64,000 nucleotides of DNA from Pseudomonas sp. CC120222-01a (GCF_003097235.1 NZ_QEQQ01000007.1:184634-248633), one strand, 5' to 3'; positions 39,706 to 49,499 are shown, counted from the first letter of the stretch. Notes: a model not told the origin generated them from the letters alone. Numbers and translations: made by a program.

Positions 39706-39972
39706 TTAGTCTTTCATCATGCCCAGTTCGGCATCATCGAGCAGGGCCTTGGCCAAGGCGCTGAGGTAGTGCGAGGCCCAGAGCAGCTGGGGTTTGTCTT
39801 CCATCAGGCCGTCGATGGTCAGGTCGCGGACGTAACCCATCAGTTCAGAGGCCTGTTCGCGGGCGCTTTGGCAAGGGATGCCGGGTTCGATGCGGAAGAG
39901 GGGATGGGTCTGGTTATCACCTTGGTAGAAGGTGGTTTTGCCGACTGTGAATTTGGTTTCTTCGGTGGCCAT
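39706..39972 (-). CDS. DUF3077 family protein
   Basis: 88 residues starting MATEETKFTVGKTTFYQGD after GGGAGA. LFRIEPGIPCQSAREQASEL and ASHYLSALAKALLDDAELGM are typical of this small Pseudomonas family. Function unknown. A decayed copy exists at 33620-33845. Confidence 0.8.
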   Translation of the reverse strand: MATEETKFTVGKTTFYQGDNQTHPLFRIEPGIPCQSAREQASELMGYVRDLTIDGLMEDKPQLLWASHYLSALAKALLDDAELGMMKD

Positions 39973-40075
39973 TGGTTGATCTCCCTGAAGTTGTAGCTGC
40001 CTGGGCTGGCCCAATCGCTCGCAAGCTGGGGACCCGAAGACGAAAGCGTCAGTCCAGGCAGGAACATGATGCGAA

Positions 40076-40318
40076 TTAATGCAGCGTCTGCGGGTCGGCT
40101 GGTTTCTGGATTTGAACCAGCGCCGATTCGAGCAATTTGCGCAGGGTTTCGAGCTCGTGCATTGAGGTCATGATCAACAATGACACGGGGGACTTGGGCT
40201 GCATCAGCATTGCCTGCTGCGCAACGACCTCTGCGCAAAGTGCGTAGTCAGCCGCCATCATCAGGGTGTCTTCGAGGGAGTGGAGATTGTGGGGTGGATC
40301 TGGAACTATTTTTAACAT
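40076..40318 (-). CDS. Small conserved Pseudomonas protein (DUF6124-like?)
   Basis: 80 residues, MLKIVPDPPHNLHSLEDTLM, frequently seen from memory beside DUF3077 genes in Pseudomonas. Start chosen for the conserved N-terminus; the frame opens farther upstream. Function unknown. A decayed copy exists at 33241-33360. Confidence 0.65.
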   Translation of the reverse strand: MLKIVPDPPHNLHSLEDTLMMAADYALCAEVVAQQAMLMQPKSPVSLLIMTSMHELETLRKLLESALVQIQKPADPQTLH

Positions 40319-40707
40319 TGGCTGTGTTCTCGATGGGGCCACCGGCATTCCGCTGTCAAACGGAATGGTGGCAGCTGTGCATGGGTTGACAGACCGGCGA
40401 ACACAGAAACCGGCGCACGCGAACGTGCCCCATACACAACCGCCATGAACGAGTGTGCGCTGTATATCGTCGCGGCCTGTCAAAGCCGGTCGTTGATGTG
40501 CAACGACCCACCGAGCCTAAAACTCAGAAATAACAACCGCAACGGAAAACAGGCGTCGGCAGTATCTTTGGGAAAGGTCCTACGAGGAAGGGGCTAAATC
40601 TGATTTTATTAGCCAGAGGGCGTAACAATATGTGACTGCTCAGCCCCATAAACCGACTCGAACAGTCGCGGCCGTGGCCCACCCATCAAGGGTGAGCCAG
40701 GCCAGCA
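40319..40707. other. Intergenic stretch
   Basis: Between two minus-strand genes. Nothing beyond possible promoter and terminator sequence was recognised. Confidence 0.4.
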
Positions 40708-41616
40708 TCAGGCTTGCTTGCGTTTGAACAGCTTGCGGAAGAAGGCGGCAATGGCCAACAAGCCCAGGACGATAAACTTCTTGAACGCCAACAACGCAAC
40801 CCCGATCTTGGCGAACAGGCCCGCTTTGGCGGCGATGCCACCGGCGACCAGGGCGGCCAGCCCGTAGGGCGCTAGCTTGTCGGTCTTGGCGTCGTAGTCG
40901 GCGTAGCGGTTGCCGTCGGTGAAGTTGGTGAAGGCGAGGATCTTCGGCGTTTCCTGCTTGATGGTCTGCAGGTCGGCCATCGCCGCCACGGCGTTGAGCT
41001 CCAGCACGCCTTCGCGGCCCAGCACGCGGATGCTGTAGTTCAGCGTGGTCTGGTCGGCGTCTTCGGCCTTCAACTCTCGCGCCCAGTACATCTTGTGGGT
41101 CGCCTGGTCGTAGCTCGGTGGCTCGGCCCAGCCCAACAGGGTCAGGCCGGCATAGCCTTCCTGGCGACGCTGCTTGTTGTCTTCCTCGTCCTCGGCCTTC
41201 ATCTGCTCGAGCAGTTCGGCGTAGTCGATCTTGGCGGCGTCATCGTCGGAAATGTGGCCGTCGTTCTTGTAGCTGATGATCACGCCCCAGCCGTTGTCCG
41301 CGAGCGGATTGACGGCAGTCGGGATGATCATGCCGAGGGTCTTGAAGCCCGGTGGGTTGCCCCAGCCTTCGGTCAGCAGGCGCTCGGTGTCGTCCGGCGA
41401 CAGGTAGTAGAACTCGTTGTTGAGTTGCAGGCTGGCGATGCCGCTGGGCAGGGTGATGTGGCCGTGCTGTGGCTTGAGCGTGGCCAGCCACTGTTCGGCG
41501 GTCAGCTGCGGTTGTTCGCTGGTGGTTGGCGCAGACGGGGGCGTGCTGGCGGCAATGGCGGGCAAAGTGGTTGCGCAGAGCAACACTGCCGCCAACAGAT
41601 GGCGTAGGTGTTTCAT
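40708..41616 (-). CDS. DUF2167 membrane protein
   Basis: 302 residues: signal peptide (MKHLRHLLAAVLLCATTLPA), a conserved periplasmic region (LNNEFYYLSPDDTERLL, GWGVIISYKNDGHISDDDA, TLLGWAEPPSYDQATHKMYW), and C-terminal hydrophobic helices followed by a basic tail FFRKLFKRKQA. This matches DUF2167. Function unknown; inner-membrane anchored. Confidence 0.88.
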   Translation of the reverse strand: MKHLRHLLAAVLLCATTLPAIAASTPPSAPTTSEQPQLTAEQWLATLKPQHGHITLPSGIASLQLNNEFYYLSPDDTERLLTEGWGNPPGFKTLGMIIPTAVNPLADNGWGVIISYKNDGHISDDDAAKIDYAELLEQMKAEDEEDNKQRRQEGYAGLTLLGWAEPPSYDQATHKMYWARELKAEDADQTTLNYSIRVLGREGVLELNAVAAMADLQTIKQETPKILAFTNFTDGNRYADYDAKTDKLAPYGLAALVAGGIAAKAGLFAKIGVALLAFKKFIVLGLLAIAAFFRKLFKRKQA

Positions 41617-41809
41617 TGTAGTCCCTTACAATTTGAATCAATTTGGCCGCGCAGGGTAACTGAAAACACTGGCCAATCGCCAGAATTTCATGTTTGTGCC
41701 AATGCATCAGGCTTTGCTGCGAACACTGGCGCAGCCGCTGGCCGTGGCCGTCCGCCCGCCATTACCAGTACACTCGGACTACACACCGACTACCGCAAGG
41801 ACCGAGCAG

Positions 41810-42010
41810 ATGACTCAACCACCGGATGGATTACCGATTTACCGGGTGCTCACCGGCCCCGATGACGCATCCTTTTGCCACCGGGTCAGTGACGCCTTGA
41901 AGCTGGGTTATCAACTCCATGGCGGGCCTGCACTCACGTTCAATGGCAAGGATGTGATCGTAGCGCAGGCTGTGACTTGGCCAGGTGCCCACGTAGCTGT
42001 GTCCTCGTAA
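41810..42010 (+). CDS. DUF1737 family small protein
   Basis: 66 residues, MTQPPDGLPIYRVLTGPDDA, with LKLGYQLHGGPALTFNGKDV matching the DUF1737 family. The frame opens upstream, but this ATG gives the family start. Function unknown. Confidence 0.75.
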   Translation: MTQPPDGLPIYRVLTGPDDASFCHRVSDALKLGYQLHGGPALTFNGKDVIVAQAVTWPGAHVAVSS

Positions 42011-42263
42011 AACAGCATCCGAGCTGAAGGCAAATCCTCAGCCTCACGACCTCGCGGAGCGCTGTTGAGTCACGCTATTCAATCCGCGTGAGAGCGGGTT
42101 TGGGTGCATACCTGCACATTCGGCCATCCAGCCGCGCTGCGAAACTATCAGGCGCGTGGATTGCGTATTTACAAGCAGGAAGAGACGTAGCCCAGTGGGT
42201 GAGCCGCGGCAAGCGCGGCTCCCGCAGGGAGCGCGCAGGCCTGGGGCTGATGCTTGGCGTTGA

Positions 42264-42920
42264 TTACTTCTTGGCCATGATCCGCAGAATGCGCAGGAAC
42301 AGGTTGATGATGTCCAGATACAGCGCCGCAGCGCTGTCGATCGCGTTGTCGACGGTGCGCTCGATTCGGTTGGCACGCCCCCAGTCCACGCCGATGTAGC
42401 CGCAGAAGATCGCGGCGACGATGTAGTCCATGGCCGCCAGGTGGGTGCCGAAAAAGAACGATTGGCCCAGCTCGACGATGAGCGACACCAGCAGGGCGAT
42501 GAACAGCGACGACTCGATCCGTTTGAAAAATGCCGGGAACAGGGTCCCCAGTATCATCATCCCGGCCGTGAGCAGGATGGTGGTCTGCACCGCCTGAATG
42601 ATGTGCTCGTGCGAGTACCTGGGCAGCACCACGACCAGCAACAGGCCGATCGGCACCACGATCAGGTTGTAGCCGAGGAAGCTGTACATCGGCTCCTGCG
42701 AGCCGGAGAGCAGGGCGACGCCGGCCATCGCCAGAACGAAGTAGCCGATGTAGAACGCTATCGGGGGAATGGCCAGCATGACCTCGGCCGGTACCGTGGT
42801 GACCAGGTACCAGTTCACCGCAAACCCCCACAGCAGCACGGCACCGAGTATGAGGTTGTAGGCGTTGGCCGAGATCTGGTGGTTGGTGCCGACCCGGTTG
42901 AAAGTATCGTTTTCAATCAT
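42264..42920 (-). CDS. Bax inhibitor-1/YccA-family membrane protein
   Basis: 218 residues with about seven hydrophobic helices; starts MIENDTFNRVG after AAAGGAAAG. FCGYIGVDWGRANRIERTVD and AAALYLDIINLFLRILRI are the usual C-terminal pattern (D..N.F...L). The family acts in membrane-protein turnover or calcium leak; exact role unknown. Confidence 0.82.
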   Translation of the reverse strand: MIENDTFNRVGTNHQISANAYNLILGAVLLWGFAVNWYLVTTVPAEVMLAIPPIAFYIGYFVLAMAGVALLSGSQEPMYSFLGYNLIVVPIGLLLVVVLPRYSHEHIIQAVQTTILLTAGMMILGTLFPAFFKRIESSLFIALLVSLIVELGQSFFFGTHLAAMDYIVAAIFCGYIGVDWGRANRIERTVDNAIDSAAALYLDIINLFLRILRIMAKK

Positions 42921-43059
42921 GTGCTGCGCTTTCCTTTGCTGAATATCCATGCCACGACAAAGCCGGCGGAGGGTGGGCGCGGTCTTGTTGTCGATGATCG
43001 ACCATGATGGCATATGGCTGTATCGCTATTAAAGGTCCGCAGGCAAAGCGAAAACAGCA

Positions 43060-43108
43060 GTGCCTGATAGATCGAGCATCGCACGGCGGCGCTCGATCTA
43101 TCAGGCAC
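43060..43108 (-). terminator. Long perfect hairpin after the autotransporter gene
   Basis: 18-bp perfect inverted repeat GTGCCTGATAGATCGAGC (43060-43077) and its complement (43091-43108) with a 13-nt loop. It lies just downstream of the minus-strand autotransporter stop and is followed on that strand by a TGTTTTCG tract. Confidence 0.7.
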
Positions 43109-43130
43109 TCAAAGGTTACGACTCACACAT

Positions 43131-46100
43131 TCAGAACCGAACCGTAATCCCCGCATTCACCGAGTGGTAGCGGGCATCCGAGCCGAACTGGCCCTGATAC
43201 GAAAGCCCCACCTCAGTCTGGCGATTCACCTTCACCGTCGCCCCCAATTCCGTCATCGCCACATCACGCGTCTGGGCAATGCCCTGCACCGCGAAGTCCG
43301 GCCCACCCGCCAACACCTGGGTACTGCGCGGGTCCAGATCCCCATAAGCCCGCCGCCACCCCAACGACCCATAGAACTGGGTGTCATGGTCAGCCACGCG
43401 GGTACGGGTTGAAGCACGCATGCCCACCGTCGAGAACCAGGTGTCCTGCTGCTCACTGGACACATCCAGCGCCGCCGCCCCACCTTTCTCATGGAAGCTG
43501 TCGGCATCGTACTTCACGTACGACACGCCCACGAACGGCTCCAGCGCCACCGCACCCAGGCCGATGCGATAAGCCGCTTCGCCACTGGCCTGCAAGGTAT
43601 TGGCGTCACGCTTGCCTTTCAGGTGGTCGCTGAACCCGGCGAAGGCCACGTTGCGTTTGCTGTCCAGCTTGTGCCAGGTGTAGCCGACGTCTGCGCTCAG
43701 GCGCAGGGCATCGAGTTGGGCGCCGGTGTACAGGCCCAGGTGGTAGTTGTCGCTATGGCCTTTGGCATCGGTGTCGTCGGCATCGAACTTGGTGCGGCTG
43801 TAGCCACCGTACAGGCCGGCGCGCCAGTCGGGGGTGAGGCTGCCGTCGGCGCCGATCAGCACGCCGCCGGTTCTCTGGTGCAGGCCGCCGGCGCCGTTGT
43901 TGCCGTCCAGCTTCGACCAGTTGCCGAAGGCCTGCGCCCAGGCGCCACCTTCCAATTCAGGGGCGGTTGGCATGAAGCTCGACGCACCCAGCGGCATGCG
44001 CACGGTCGTGCTGTCGAACAGGTTGCGCAGGCGGGTGCCGAGCACGCCGGAGACCACCTGGCTGTTGGCGATCAGCGCGGTGCCGGTGCTGCCGTGGTAG
44101 TCGCCGGAGAGCTGGTCGATGGCATCGCGTGCGCTGTCGGCATCGAGCACCAGCAGGTTGTTGTACAGGCGCAGCGGTTCGCCGCTCTGCTGCAGGTCGC
44201 TGAGTGCGCCTGCGGTGTTCCATTGGTTCTCGGTGAGCGCCACGGTCTGGAAGATGCCCGGGGTGGCTGGCCCGCCGGTTTCTGGCGGCTGGACCGGGGG
44301 TTGCACGGGCGGCTGAACCGGGGGCTGGACCGGTGGCTGTACGGGCGGTTCGACAGGGGGCTCGACGGGAGGTTGAACCGGTGGCTCGACGGGCGGCTGC
44401 ACCGGCGGCGTGACGGGTGGCTCCACGGGGGGCTCTACCGGGGGTTCTACAGGTGGCTCCGGCGTGGTGGGTTTCTGCGCGATGGTCAGGTTCAGTTCGT
44501 TGGCCGTGCGCTGCAGGCTGACGTCGAGAAACGCCGAGTTTGTGAACGCCTGTGCATAGGCGATGCCGGCAGCCGCACCGTCCACCACGCCACCCTGGGC
44601 GGCCAGCAGGGTGTAGGTCTGCCCGGTCTGGTAGCTTTGCGCGTCATTGAGCGTGGTGACATCGACCCGGGTGCCTCGCAGGGTGGCGGTGCCGCTGACG
44701 TTGACGTGATCGGAGCCACCATCACCGGCGATATCGGCGGCATAACGCGAGCCGGCCGCCATGTCCAGGTCGCCGTTGATCCTCAGGGTGCCCAATGCAC
44801 CTTCACCCGGCGAGAGGGTGCCGCCCGAGGCAACCTGCGTGGTGCCGACCTGTCCGATACCGGCCAGCACACCACCGTCCAGCACCTGGGCGCGGTTGCT
44901 GTAGTTGCCAAGGGCGTCGGTGTGGCCGACGGTGCCGTTGACCACCAGGGTGCCGTTGCCAATGCTCAGCAGCGAGGTGCCGCGCGGGTTGCTCTGGTCG
45001 ACATCACCGGCCAGCACCAGGCGCCCGCCACGTACCACGGTGCTGCCGGACATCCCGGTCAGGTCGCCGCTCAGGGTGGTGTTGCCGCTGAAACTGTAGA
45101 CGCGGCCCGCACCGCTGATGCGGTTGCTCACTTGCAGGTCGCTGTCGGTGTGGTTGAACGCCAAAGCACCGCTACCGGCGCCGAAGCGGATCGCCGTTTG
45201 CGGGTCGAGGCGGCCGGCGGCTTGTGCGGCGCTGGCGGTGATGGCGTCGATATCGGTGCGGCTGTCGTCGCGGACCACTGCACCACCGATGCTGAGGGCG
45301 CCGCGTGCGGCCGAGTTGATGCTGGTCAGCTCGCTGATGTCGATGCCGTCGGTGCTGCTCAGCTCGGCGCCGTTGGCCAGCACCAGGGTGGTGCTGGAGG
45401 TGGTGGTGCCCAGGGTCAGCGTGCGCGTGGCCAGGCGCGTGCCGGCGCCAGTGACGCTGACCACGGTATTGCGGCTGATGTTGGCCGAGCCCAGCCTCAT
45501 CGTGTCGCTGGTCAGTACCGCGCCGTCGCTCAGGCTGAGGTCGTTGCGGTTGGTGAAGCTGCCGGTGTTGTCCCAGCGGGTGTTGGCGCCGGACAGGTCG
45601 CTGATCGAGTTGATGGCCACACGGTCGCTGAGCAGCTGCCCGCCATTGCGCAGGGTGATGCGCGAGTCGTAGAGGAATGTGCCGCCGGAGGTCACCTCGA
45701 CGGCATCCACCTTCGCACCTGGGCCGCTGACCACCAGGTTTGCCCGGGACAGGCCATTGCCGGCATTGCCGTTGTCGCTGAGCTGCAGGTCGCGCACGAA
45801 TACTTCGCCGCCGTCGAGCACGTTGAGCGTGCCCTGGCCGGCGCCGCCGACGACGATGGTGTTACCCAGCACGGCTGTGGTGCGCGGTACGAACCAGCGG
45901 GTGCCGGGGCCTTGGACCGTAACTGTGGCCATGGCCGTGCTGGCTGCGTCGTTGGTGGCCGAGCCACCGATCCGCCCACCTTTGCTGGTGAGTTCGGCGC
46001 CGTTGTTGATGGTCAGGGTGGCGGGCACGCCGTTGCCGGGGCGCAGCGACACCGTGCCATCGTAGGCGCGGTCGCTGCTGAAGGTGTCTTCGCCGCTGTC

Positions 46101-46187
46101 GAGGGTGTAGTCCACTGCGTGGGCGTTGGGCAGCATGGCGAGGGTGATCGCGAAGGCAAGCGGGGACAGTCTGAAAAGGGGGTTCAT
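43131..46187 (-). CDS. Autotransporter (type Va) with Pro-rich linker
   Basis: 1018 residues. Signal peptide MNPLFRLSPLAFAITLAMLP...AHA, then a beta-helical passenger with repeated T/S/N/G-rich segments (such as VVRGGRLVLAGDVDQ). Next is a Pro-rich PPV(E/Q)-repeat linker near residues 575-635, and a C-terminal beta-barrel of about 280 residues ending in GITVRF with terminal Phe. The barrel (GLYGGYSRTKFDADD, GEAAYRIGLGAVALEPFVGV) matches the autotransporter domain. No catalytic motif is seen in the passenger; adhesion or aggregation is likely. ATG 46187 follows GGAG. Confidence 0.92.
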   Translation of the reverse strand: MNPLFRLSPLAFAITLAMLPNAHAVDYTLDSGEDTFSSDRAYDGTVSLRPGNGVPATLTINNGAELTSKGGRIGGSATNDAASTAMATVTVQGPGTRWFVPRTTAVLGNTIVVGGAGQGTLNVLDGGEVFVRDLQLSDNGNAGNGLSRANLVVSGPGAKVDAVEVTSGGTFLYDSRITLRNGGQLLSDRVAINSISDLSGANTRWDNTGSFTNRNDLSLSDGAVLTSDTMRLGSANISRNTVVSVTGAGTRLATRTLTLGTTTSSTTLVLANGAELSSTDGIDISELTSINSAARGALSIGGAVVRDDSRTDIDAITASAAQAAGRLDPQTAIRFGAGSGALAFNHTDSDLQVSNRISGAGRVYSFSGNTTLSGDLTGMSGSTVVRGGRLVLAGDVDQSNPRGTSLLSIGNGTLVVNGTVGHTDALGNYSNRAQVLDGGVLAGIGQVGTTQVASGGTLSPGEGALGTLRINGDLDMAAGSRYAADIAGDGGSDHVNVSGTATLRGTRVDVTTLNDAQSYQTGQTYTLLAAQGGVVDGAAAGIAYAQAFTNSAFLDVSLQRTANELNLTIAQKPTTPEPPVEPPVEPPVEPPVTPPVQPPVEPPVQPPVEPPVEPPVQPPVQPPVQPPVQPPVQPPETGGPATPGIFQTVALTENQWNTAGALSDLQQSGEPLRLYNNLLVLDADSARDAIDQLSGDYHGSTGTALIANSQVVSGVLGTRLRNLFDSTTVRMPLGASSFMPTAPELEGGAWAQAFGNWSKLDGNNGAGGLHQRTGGVLIGADGSLTPDWRAGLYGGYSRTKFDADDTDAKGHSDNYHLGLYTGAQLDALRLSADVGYTWHKLDSKRNVAFAGFSDHLKGKRDANTLQASGEAAYRIGLGAVALEPFVGVSYVKYDADSFHEKGGAAALDVSSEQQDTWFSTVGMRASTRTRVADHDTQFYGSLGWRRAYGDLDPRSTQVLAGGPDFAVQGIAQTRDVAMTELGATVKVNRQTEVGLSYQGQFGSDARYHSVNAGITVRF
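44285..44462. repeat. Coding PPV(E/Q) repeat tract in the autotransporter
   Basis: About 15 tandem units of 12 bp reading PPVEPPVQ on the minus strand, with synonymous and E/Q/T variation. This may change length by slippage or recombination. Confidence 0.85.
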
Positions 46188-46370
46188 GACGACTCCAGAT
46201 ATTCCATTAGAGGCCACGCACGTGGCTGCCAGCCCTGAGGGCGATGGCGTTCCTTGGGTGCAACAAAACAAGGCTGGAAGTATCGGGAGGGGGTAGCGCG
46301 GTGAGAATAGTACGCATGTGCTAGCGTTTTTCGGAACGTGACACGGCGCACACCGTGGGTGTGGGCTGAT

Positions 46371-46480
46371 ATTGTGTTCGTACGCCCATTGGCGGCAAGT
46401 GAATGGCGGCTTTACCGAGATCTGCGTTTACAGGCTTTGCGTGACTCACCAGATGCCTTCGCAAGCCAGCTCAGCCATGG
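46371..46480 (+). pseudogene. Fragment of a GNAT acetyltransferase gene
   Basis: Reads IVFVRPLAASEWRLYRDLRL then QALRDSPDAFAS, the common N-terminus of GNAT enzymes. It then breaks into unrelated sequence about 55 bp before the next lipoprotein gene. Only about 35 codons survive. Confidence 0.6.
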
Positions 46481-46536
46481 ACTTCCGCTGCCCATCCCTC
46501 GAAACTGCTCCCTTCGCATCCAGACCAAGGCAGGTC

Positions 46537-47253
46537 ATGACCAACTTCAAACGCACCACCTCTCTCCTGCTGCTACTCGCCACAGCCTCACTGACCGCCT
46601 GCATCCCCTGGAAGCGCGAACGCCCAGCCTACGCGGACCTCTGTGAATCCGAATACCAGTTCAAAATCCCAGGCCCGCAAGGCGAAACCACGCTGTACCT
46701 GGAAACCTACCTCTACGACCGCGCCTCCATGTGGGGCCAAAATCTCCACGTGCAAGGCCTGCACGTGCAGTACCCAGGCGAGGAGTTTCCGCGGCGGGAA
46801 TTCTTCGTGCAGATGATCGCCTACAACAAAGACCGCCAGCGCCCGTCAACGGACTCCAAACGCGGCGAGCCGCCGATACCGGTGCTCTACGACAGCCGCC
46901 AGGCCTACATCACGTTTGAAGACGGCTCGCGCCTGAAGGCTCGGCCCGAGGTGTACGTGGGCCTCAACGATACCTACGACTTTCCGTCTTTGAGTGAGCG
47001 GGCTGCCCGGCCTTCGCCGTACGACATCAACAGCGATGAAGTGCACCGGATGATTCCCAGGCTCACCAACAACAAGCGCTATGGCTCGGCGTATGTGCTC
47101 TTCCAGACGGACAAACTCAACGCCGACGCCAAGTGGACCATTCACCTGGGCAGCCTTCAGGTACCGGGTCGCAAGGTGGAAATTCCGCCGCTGCAGCTGT
47201 GTTATCACCCGGTGAAGAAATGGATCGGCATCGAGCCGCTAATGCGGCCGTGA
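46537..47253 (+). CDS. Hypothetical lipoprotein
   Basis: 238 residues with lipobox (ATASLTAC). No family recognised. The mature part has extended hydrophilic segments (YDSRQAYITFEDGSRLKARP) and a late pair of conserved-looking blocks (WTIHLGSLQVPGRKVEIPPL). Probably an envelope protein. ATG chosen because it gives the lipoprotein signal. Confidence 0.7.
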   Translation: MTNFKRTTSLLLLLATASLTACIPWKRERPAYADLCESEYQFKIPGPQGETTLYLETYLYDRASMWGQNLHVQGLHVQYPGEEFPRREFFVQMIAYNKDRQRPSTDSKRGEPPIPVLYDSRQAYITFEDGSRLKARPEVYVGLNDTYDFPSLSERAARPSPYDINSDEVHRMIPRLTNNKRYGSAYVLFQTDKLNADAKWTIHLGSLQVPGRKVEIPPLQLCYHPVKKWIGIEPLMRP

Positions 47254-47316
47254 GGTTACCTGGAAGCAGAGCCGCTTCCCGCAGCCCTTGCACGGTCGTC
47301 TCCATTGCTAGCCTGA

Positions 47317-48225
47317 TCAGAACACCGACCACCCGATCCGCGAACTGAGCAACTCCAGCGCCGCCATACCGGCCAGGGAATTGCCCGCCGCATTCAACTC
47401 TGGCGACCACACGCACACGGTAAATTGCCCCGGTACGATGGCCACGATCCCGCCACCCACGCCGCTCTTGCCGGGCAAGCCGACGCGGTAGGCGAAGTTG
47501 CCGGCCTCGTCGTAAAGGCCGCTGGTGGCCATGATCGAGTTCACCTGCTGGGTCTGGCGTCGGCTGAGGATCTGCTCGCCGCTGTGCTTGCAGAACCCGT
47601 CGTTGGCCAGGAAGCAGAACGCCCGGGCCAGGTCGAGGCAACTCATTTGCAGCGCGCAATAACTGAAGTAGCTGCGCAGCACCGTCTCGACTTCGTTATG
47701 GAAGTTGCCGAACGACTGCATCAGGTAAGCCATGGCGGCGTTGCGCGCGCGGAACTGGTACTCCGAATCGGCGACGCGGGCATCGATCGCAATGTGCGGG
47801 TTGGCCGACAACCGGCGGACAAAGTCGCGCATCGACAAGGTGGGCGCGGCAAAGCGCGATTGGTTGATGTCGCAGATGACCAGCGCCCCGGCATTGATGA
47901 ACGGGTTACGCGGGCGCCCGCGCTCGAACTCCAGCTGCACCAGCGAGTTGAACGGCTGGCCCGAAGGTTCGTGCCCCAGCCGTTGCCAGATGGCTTCACC
48001 GGAGTGGCCAATCGCCTGAACCAGGCTGAACACCTTGGAAATACTCTGCACCGAAAACGGCACCAGGGCGTCGCCTGCGCAGTAGTGGCTGCCATCGTTG
48101 CCATACACGGCAATGCCCAGCTGATTGGCAGGCACGTCGGCCAGCGCAGGGATGTAGTCAGCCACTTTGCCCTTGCCGATCAAGGGGCGCACTTCGTCGA
48201 GAATCTCGTTCAACAGCGTTTGCAT
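47317..48225 (-). CDS. glsA: Glutaminase
   Basis: 302 residues from [20 protein letters not shown]; the frame also allows ATG 48240 (MTRPSMQ). Serine-dependent glutaminase family: [11 protein letters not shown] contains the catalytic S-x-x-K, with [34 protein letters not shown] and [19 protein letters not shown]. Hydrolyses glutamine to glutamate and ammonia in the cytoplasm. Confidence 0.95.
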   Translation of the reverse strand: MQTLLNEILDEVRPLIGKGKVADYIPALADVPANQLGIAVYGNDGSHYCAGDALVPFSVQSISKVFSLVQAIGHSGEAIWQRLGHEPSGQPFNSLVQLEFERGRPRNPFINAGALVICDINQSRFAAPTLSMRDFVRRLSANPHIAIDARVADSEYQFRARNAAMAYLMQSFGNFHNEVETVLRSYFSYCALQMSCLDLARAFCFLANDGFCKHSGEQILSRRQTQQVNSIMATSGLYDEAGNFAYRVGLPGKSGVGGGIVAIVPGQFTVCVWSPELNAAGNSLAGMAALELLSSRIGWSVF

Positions 48226-48438
48226 GGAAGGCCTTGTCATCAGTCCCCGGACGACAGCGAGGGGGTCGCGTTTGTGACGTCGATCGAGTCGGGCAGATCA
48301 CAGATTTGCACCAAAATGATGCGGGTTATCAGGCTGTATCGGCAAAAACCGCAACGATTCATCCTCTTTCTGCTGCTACCAAGCGCTGCATGGCTTATCC
48401 TTGCGCCACGCAATCAACGTAGAAGCAGTGAATTAACG

Positions 48439-48963
48439 ATGGGTTTTGAACAACTAGCTGAGTTACGTGACCGCCTGCGGTCTGAAAAAGCGCAGGCAAA
48501 GGCTGATAGCCCGAAGGCCGACAGCCCGAAGCCCGCCAAGCGCAAACCCGCCCCGCAGGCCAAGGCTCGCGAGCAGGACCCGGCGGTGGAAGCGATCTGG
48601 CCACTGCAGAAGCATTTCCCGTTGGCCTTCCCGGTAAACCCGGCCCCCAAGGTCCCGCTCAAAGAGGGCATCTTCAAGGATGCCGAGCAACACCTGGAGC
48701 TGCTGGGCATTACCAGTGAACAGCTCAAGCTGGGCATCTCGACCTGGTGCCGGGGCAACCGCTACTGGGCCAGCATGGTGGAGAACGCACCGCGCCTGGA
48801 CCTGAATGGCCAGCCCGCAGGCGTTGTCACCGCCGGCCAGGCGCTGTATGCCAAGCAGCAAGCTTCGCGTCAGCGCGGCAAAAGCCGTAAGGACCGTGCC
48901 AAGGCAAAAGCTGCCGCCCCGGCACCTGTCGCCGAAGCCGCAGTGGAGCAGACCGCAGACTGA
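48439..48963 (+). CDS. ProQ/FinO-domain RNA chaperone
   Basis: 174 residues. A short helix, then a charged repeat-like linker (AKADSPKADSPKPAKRKP), the FinO-like core (ISTWCRGNRYWASMVENAPR, RLDLNGQPAG) and a Lys/Ala-rich C-terminal tail. Binds structured RNAs and sRNAs. No Pseudomonas-specific symbol is assigned. Confidence 0.88.
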   Translation: MGFEQLAELRDRLRSEKAQAKADSPKADSPKPAKRKPAPQAKAREQDPAVEAIWPLQKHFPLAFPVNPAPKVPLKEGIFKDAEQHLELLGITSEQLKLGISTWCRGNRYWASMVENAPRLDLNGQPAGVVTAGQALYAKQQASRQRGKSRKDRAKAKAAAPAPVAEAAVEQTAD

Positions 48964-49034
48964 ATCCAGTCACGCTTGGCCCTGCATCATTCAGAGGGAG
49001 GGTGCAGGGTCTGGCGTATCCAGAGGAGCCCGTC

Positions 49035-49439
49035 ATGACATTGGTCGATCGCCTCAGGTATTTGCGCGTCGTTCTAGTCCTGGGGGGCCTCGCGTGCCTT
49101 GCGCTCTATCCCCTCATGCTGTTCTGGCCGTCCGGCTGGGCCTGGCACATCGGCCACTCCGACTACCCGATGATGATCGTGGGCATCTACGCCACGCTCG
49201 GCGTGTTCTTGATCCTGGCCGCACGTGACCCACTGGCCAATCTCAGCCTGATCTGGTTCACCGTGTGGTCCAGCGCCGTACATGGCGCAATCATGGCTGT
49301 CCAGGCTGTCACCCAGCCGGGGCAAATGGGGCACTTGGCAGGTGACGTGCCCGCGCTCTTCATCGTGGCGATCGCCTTGGCCATCTTGACGCCCCGTGCC
49401 AAATGGGCCGCTCGGCTGCGGACACACAGTGGGCATTGA
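49035..49439 (+). CDS. DUF6632-like small membrane protein
   Basis: 134 residues with four predicted membrane helices. LYPLMLFWPSGWAWH and VGIYATLGVFLILAARDPL, then LIWFTVWSSAVHGAIMAVQA, recall DUF6632 proteins. Function unknown. ATG 49035 preferred over an upstream in-frame start. Confidence 0.7.
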   Translation: MTLVDRLRYLRVVLVLGGLACLALYPLMLFWPSGWAWHIGHSDYPMMIVGIYATLGVFLILAARDPLANLSLIWFTVWSSAVHGAIMAVQAVTQPGQMGHLAGDVPALFIVAIALAILTPRAKWAARLRTHSGH

Positions 49440-49499
49440 GACCAGGTCTGCGTGAGTGAGTAACTGTCTTGCTCAGTTTCTAAAAGTCGGCGCGATCCC

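Noticed and set aside
39000..40600. Direct repeat of the tRNA-Pro 3' end (attR)
   Set aside because: No copy of GTTCGAATCACTCCGTCCCG was found at or near the right edge of the island.
44285..44462. CRISPR-like array
   Set aside because: The regular 12-bp spacing is in-frame coding repeat (PPVE/PPVQ), without unique spacers; no CRISPR array or cas gene was seen in the window.
43491..46238. 915-codon open frame antisense to the autotransporter
   Set aside because: Shadow of a high-GC gene; its translation is repetitive, low in plausible motifs, and the opposite strand has a signal peptide and barrel.
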